This document shows positions 5,759 through 6,113 of a stretch of 6,113 bases of DNA, piece by piece. Under the pieces are notes generated by a model. The model searched no databases. It was given only the letters and a program-made list of their open reading frames with translations, and was not told where the DNA came from. Source of the DNA: Candidatus Sumerlaeota bacterium (lineage in GTDB: Bacteria; Sumerlaeota; Sumerlaeia; MWCT01); assembly GCA_026398545.1 (NCBI GenBank), contig JAPLSR010000014.1, positions 1-6,113 on the forward strand, written 5' to 3'. The position numbers were made by a program, and so were the translations under genes. The number at the start of each line of letters is the position of its first letter. The first letter of the stretch is position 1.

Positions 5759-5992
5759 ATGAACGAACTTTTCCGTGTGAACAGGGTCAGTGCGATACTT
5801 GACTGCTCCAGGAAGCATATTTACAGGCTTATCAAAGAGGGGAAACTGGCGGCATTGCAATTTGGACCGAGGCAGACCAGGGTCACGCGCGAATCCATTG
5901 AGAAATACGTCCGTGAGCGGCTGAATGAGTTCCGCCGCGAAAACGCCATAGATATCTTAGAGAAAATCAAAAATCAAAATGAGAGACATTAA
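5759..5992 (+). CDS. Small MerR/excisionase-type helix-turn-helix DNA-binding protein
   Basis: A 77-residue protein. Residues about 5-51 form a short winged HTH of the excisionase/HTH_17 type: FRVNRVSAILDCSRKHIYRL (helix-turn-helix, with SRKHIYRLIKEGKL as recognition helix and turn), then LAALQFGPRQTRVTRESIEKYV with the hairpin wing and the closing helix. The tail (52-77, RERLNEFRRENAID onward) is a charged helix without a known domain. Such proteins occur as phage excisionases and as small chromosomal regulators; no integrase, attachment site or other phage gene is visible, so a housekeeping or local regulator is as likely. It is divergent from the BamE-like gene, with a 144-base region between the two starts. 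Start at 5759 is set by a GGGAGG site; the function and target are unknown. Confidence 0.85.
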   Translation: MNELFRVNRVSAILDCSRKHIYRLIKEGKLAALQFGPRQTRVTRESIEKYVRERLNEFRRENAIDILEKIKNQNERH

Positions 5993-6041
5993 CAAATTTT
6001 TCCAGCGATTTTCATAAAAAATCCTTAAGATTGCCCGGGTG

Positions 6042-6075
6042 ATTGCGAGAAATACTTGCCAGCAGGTTTCGCAAT
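6042..6075 (+). repeat. Inverted repeat before the right-end gene
   Basis: ATTGCGA (6042-6048) is repeated inverted as TCGCAAT (6069-6075), with a G-T and an A-T pair extending the stem to about 9, around a loop that itself contains TGCCAGCA. A T-run (6087-6091) follows about 11 bases later. It lies 50 bases after the HTH stop and 33 bases before the next start codon, so it could be a poor terminator, a leader hairpin or an operator. Confidence 0.35.
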
Positions 6076-6108
6076 GCCTATGAATCTTTTTAACTCTGGA
6101 GATGAAAC

Positions 6109-6113
6109 ATGGG
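6109..6113 (+). CDS. Probable start of a further plus-strand gene (cut by window edge)
   Basis: An ATG at 6109-6111 is preceded by GGAG (6098-6101) with 7 bases between, an ideal spacing, so translation of another gene probably begins here. Only the start codon and two bases are present; nothing can be said of the product. The ATG at 6102 is too close to GGAG to be used. Confidence 0.4.

Noticed and set aside
5615..5860. N-terminal extension of the BamE-like protein to 5860
   Set aside because: It runs over the divergent HTH gene, has no domain, and the ATG at 5614 has a well-placed GGGAG.
5759..5992. Prophage excisionase
   Set aside because: The domain fits, but no integrase, attachment site or phage gene is in the window, so only the DNA-binding family is called.
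6007..6023. Hairpin GATTTT/AAAATC after the HTH gene as a rho-independent terminator
   Set aside because: The stem is nearly all A-T, with no following T-run; too weak to call.

Overview
The window looks like a chromosomal segment of a Gram-negative-type bacterium: it has a predicted lipoprotein, an exported TPR protein with an N-terminal signal peptide, a BamE-like membrane protein, and a Shine-Dalgarno site that fully matches the usual 16S rRNA tail. The exported TPR protein that begins with a short D-x-I-x-L-K-N-G-type beta domain, and the 'four helix bundle suffix' protein, recall lineages such as the PVC group and neighbouring uncultured phyla. That placement is a guess from family memory, not a result. 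There is no stretch over 300 bases without a gene; the largest gap is 150 bases.

Most genes lie on the minus strand and read from right to left. From 5614 down to 4578 there is a two-gene unit: a 138-residue single-pass membrane protein with a BamE/SmpA-like C-terminal domain, followed after 2 bases by rnhB (ribonuclease HII, all four catalytic acids present). A good sigma70-type promoter at 4505-4532 then begins a second run: a 627-residue exported TPR protein, a 304-residue predicted lipoprotein, a 432-residue fusion protein, and the first 59 codons of trpB (tryptophan synthase beta), which leaves the window at base 1. Gaps in this run are 71, 65 and 14 bases, with no convincing terminator or tryptophan attenuator between them.

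The most unusual object is the fusion at 194-1492. Its first ~215 residues are a complete 'four helix bundle suffix' protein, a relative of the proteins encoded by 23S rRNA intervening sequences, and it runs in frame, with no stop, into a complete trpF (phosphoribosylanthranilate isomerase). TrpF has no ATG of its own; an ATA codon stands exactly where an ancestral ATG would be expected. The four-helix part carries two tandem arrays of a 9-base unit whose 7-base core is a near palindrome (GTC-S-GAC). Because the variable centre falls on the third base of a serine codon, the unit encodes Ser-Asp-X in either orientation.

At the right end a small 77-residue MerR/excisionase-type helix-turn-helix protein is read on the plus strand, divergent from the BamE-like gene with a 144-base shared intergenic region. 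The last five bases appear to begin another plus-strand gene.
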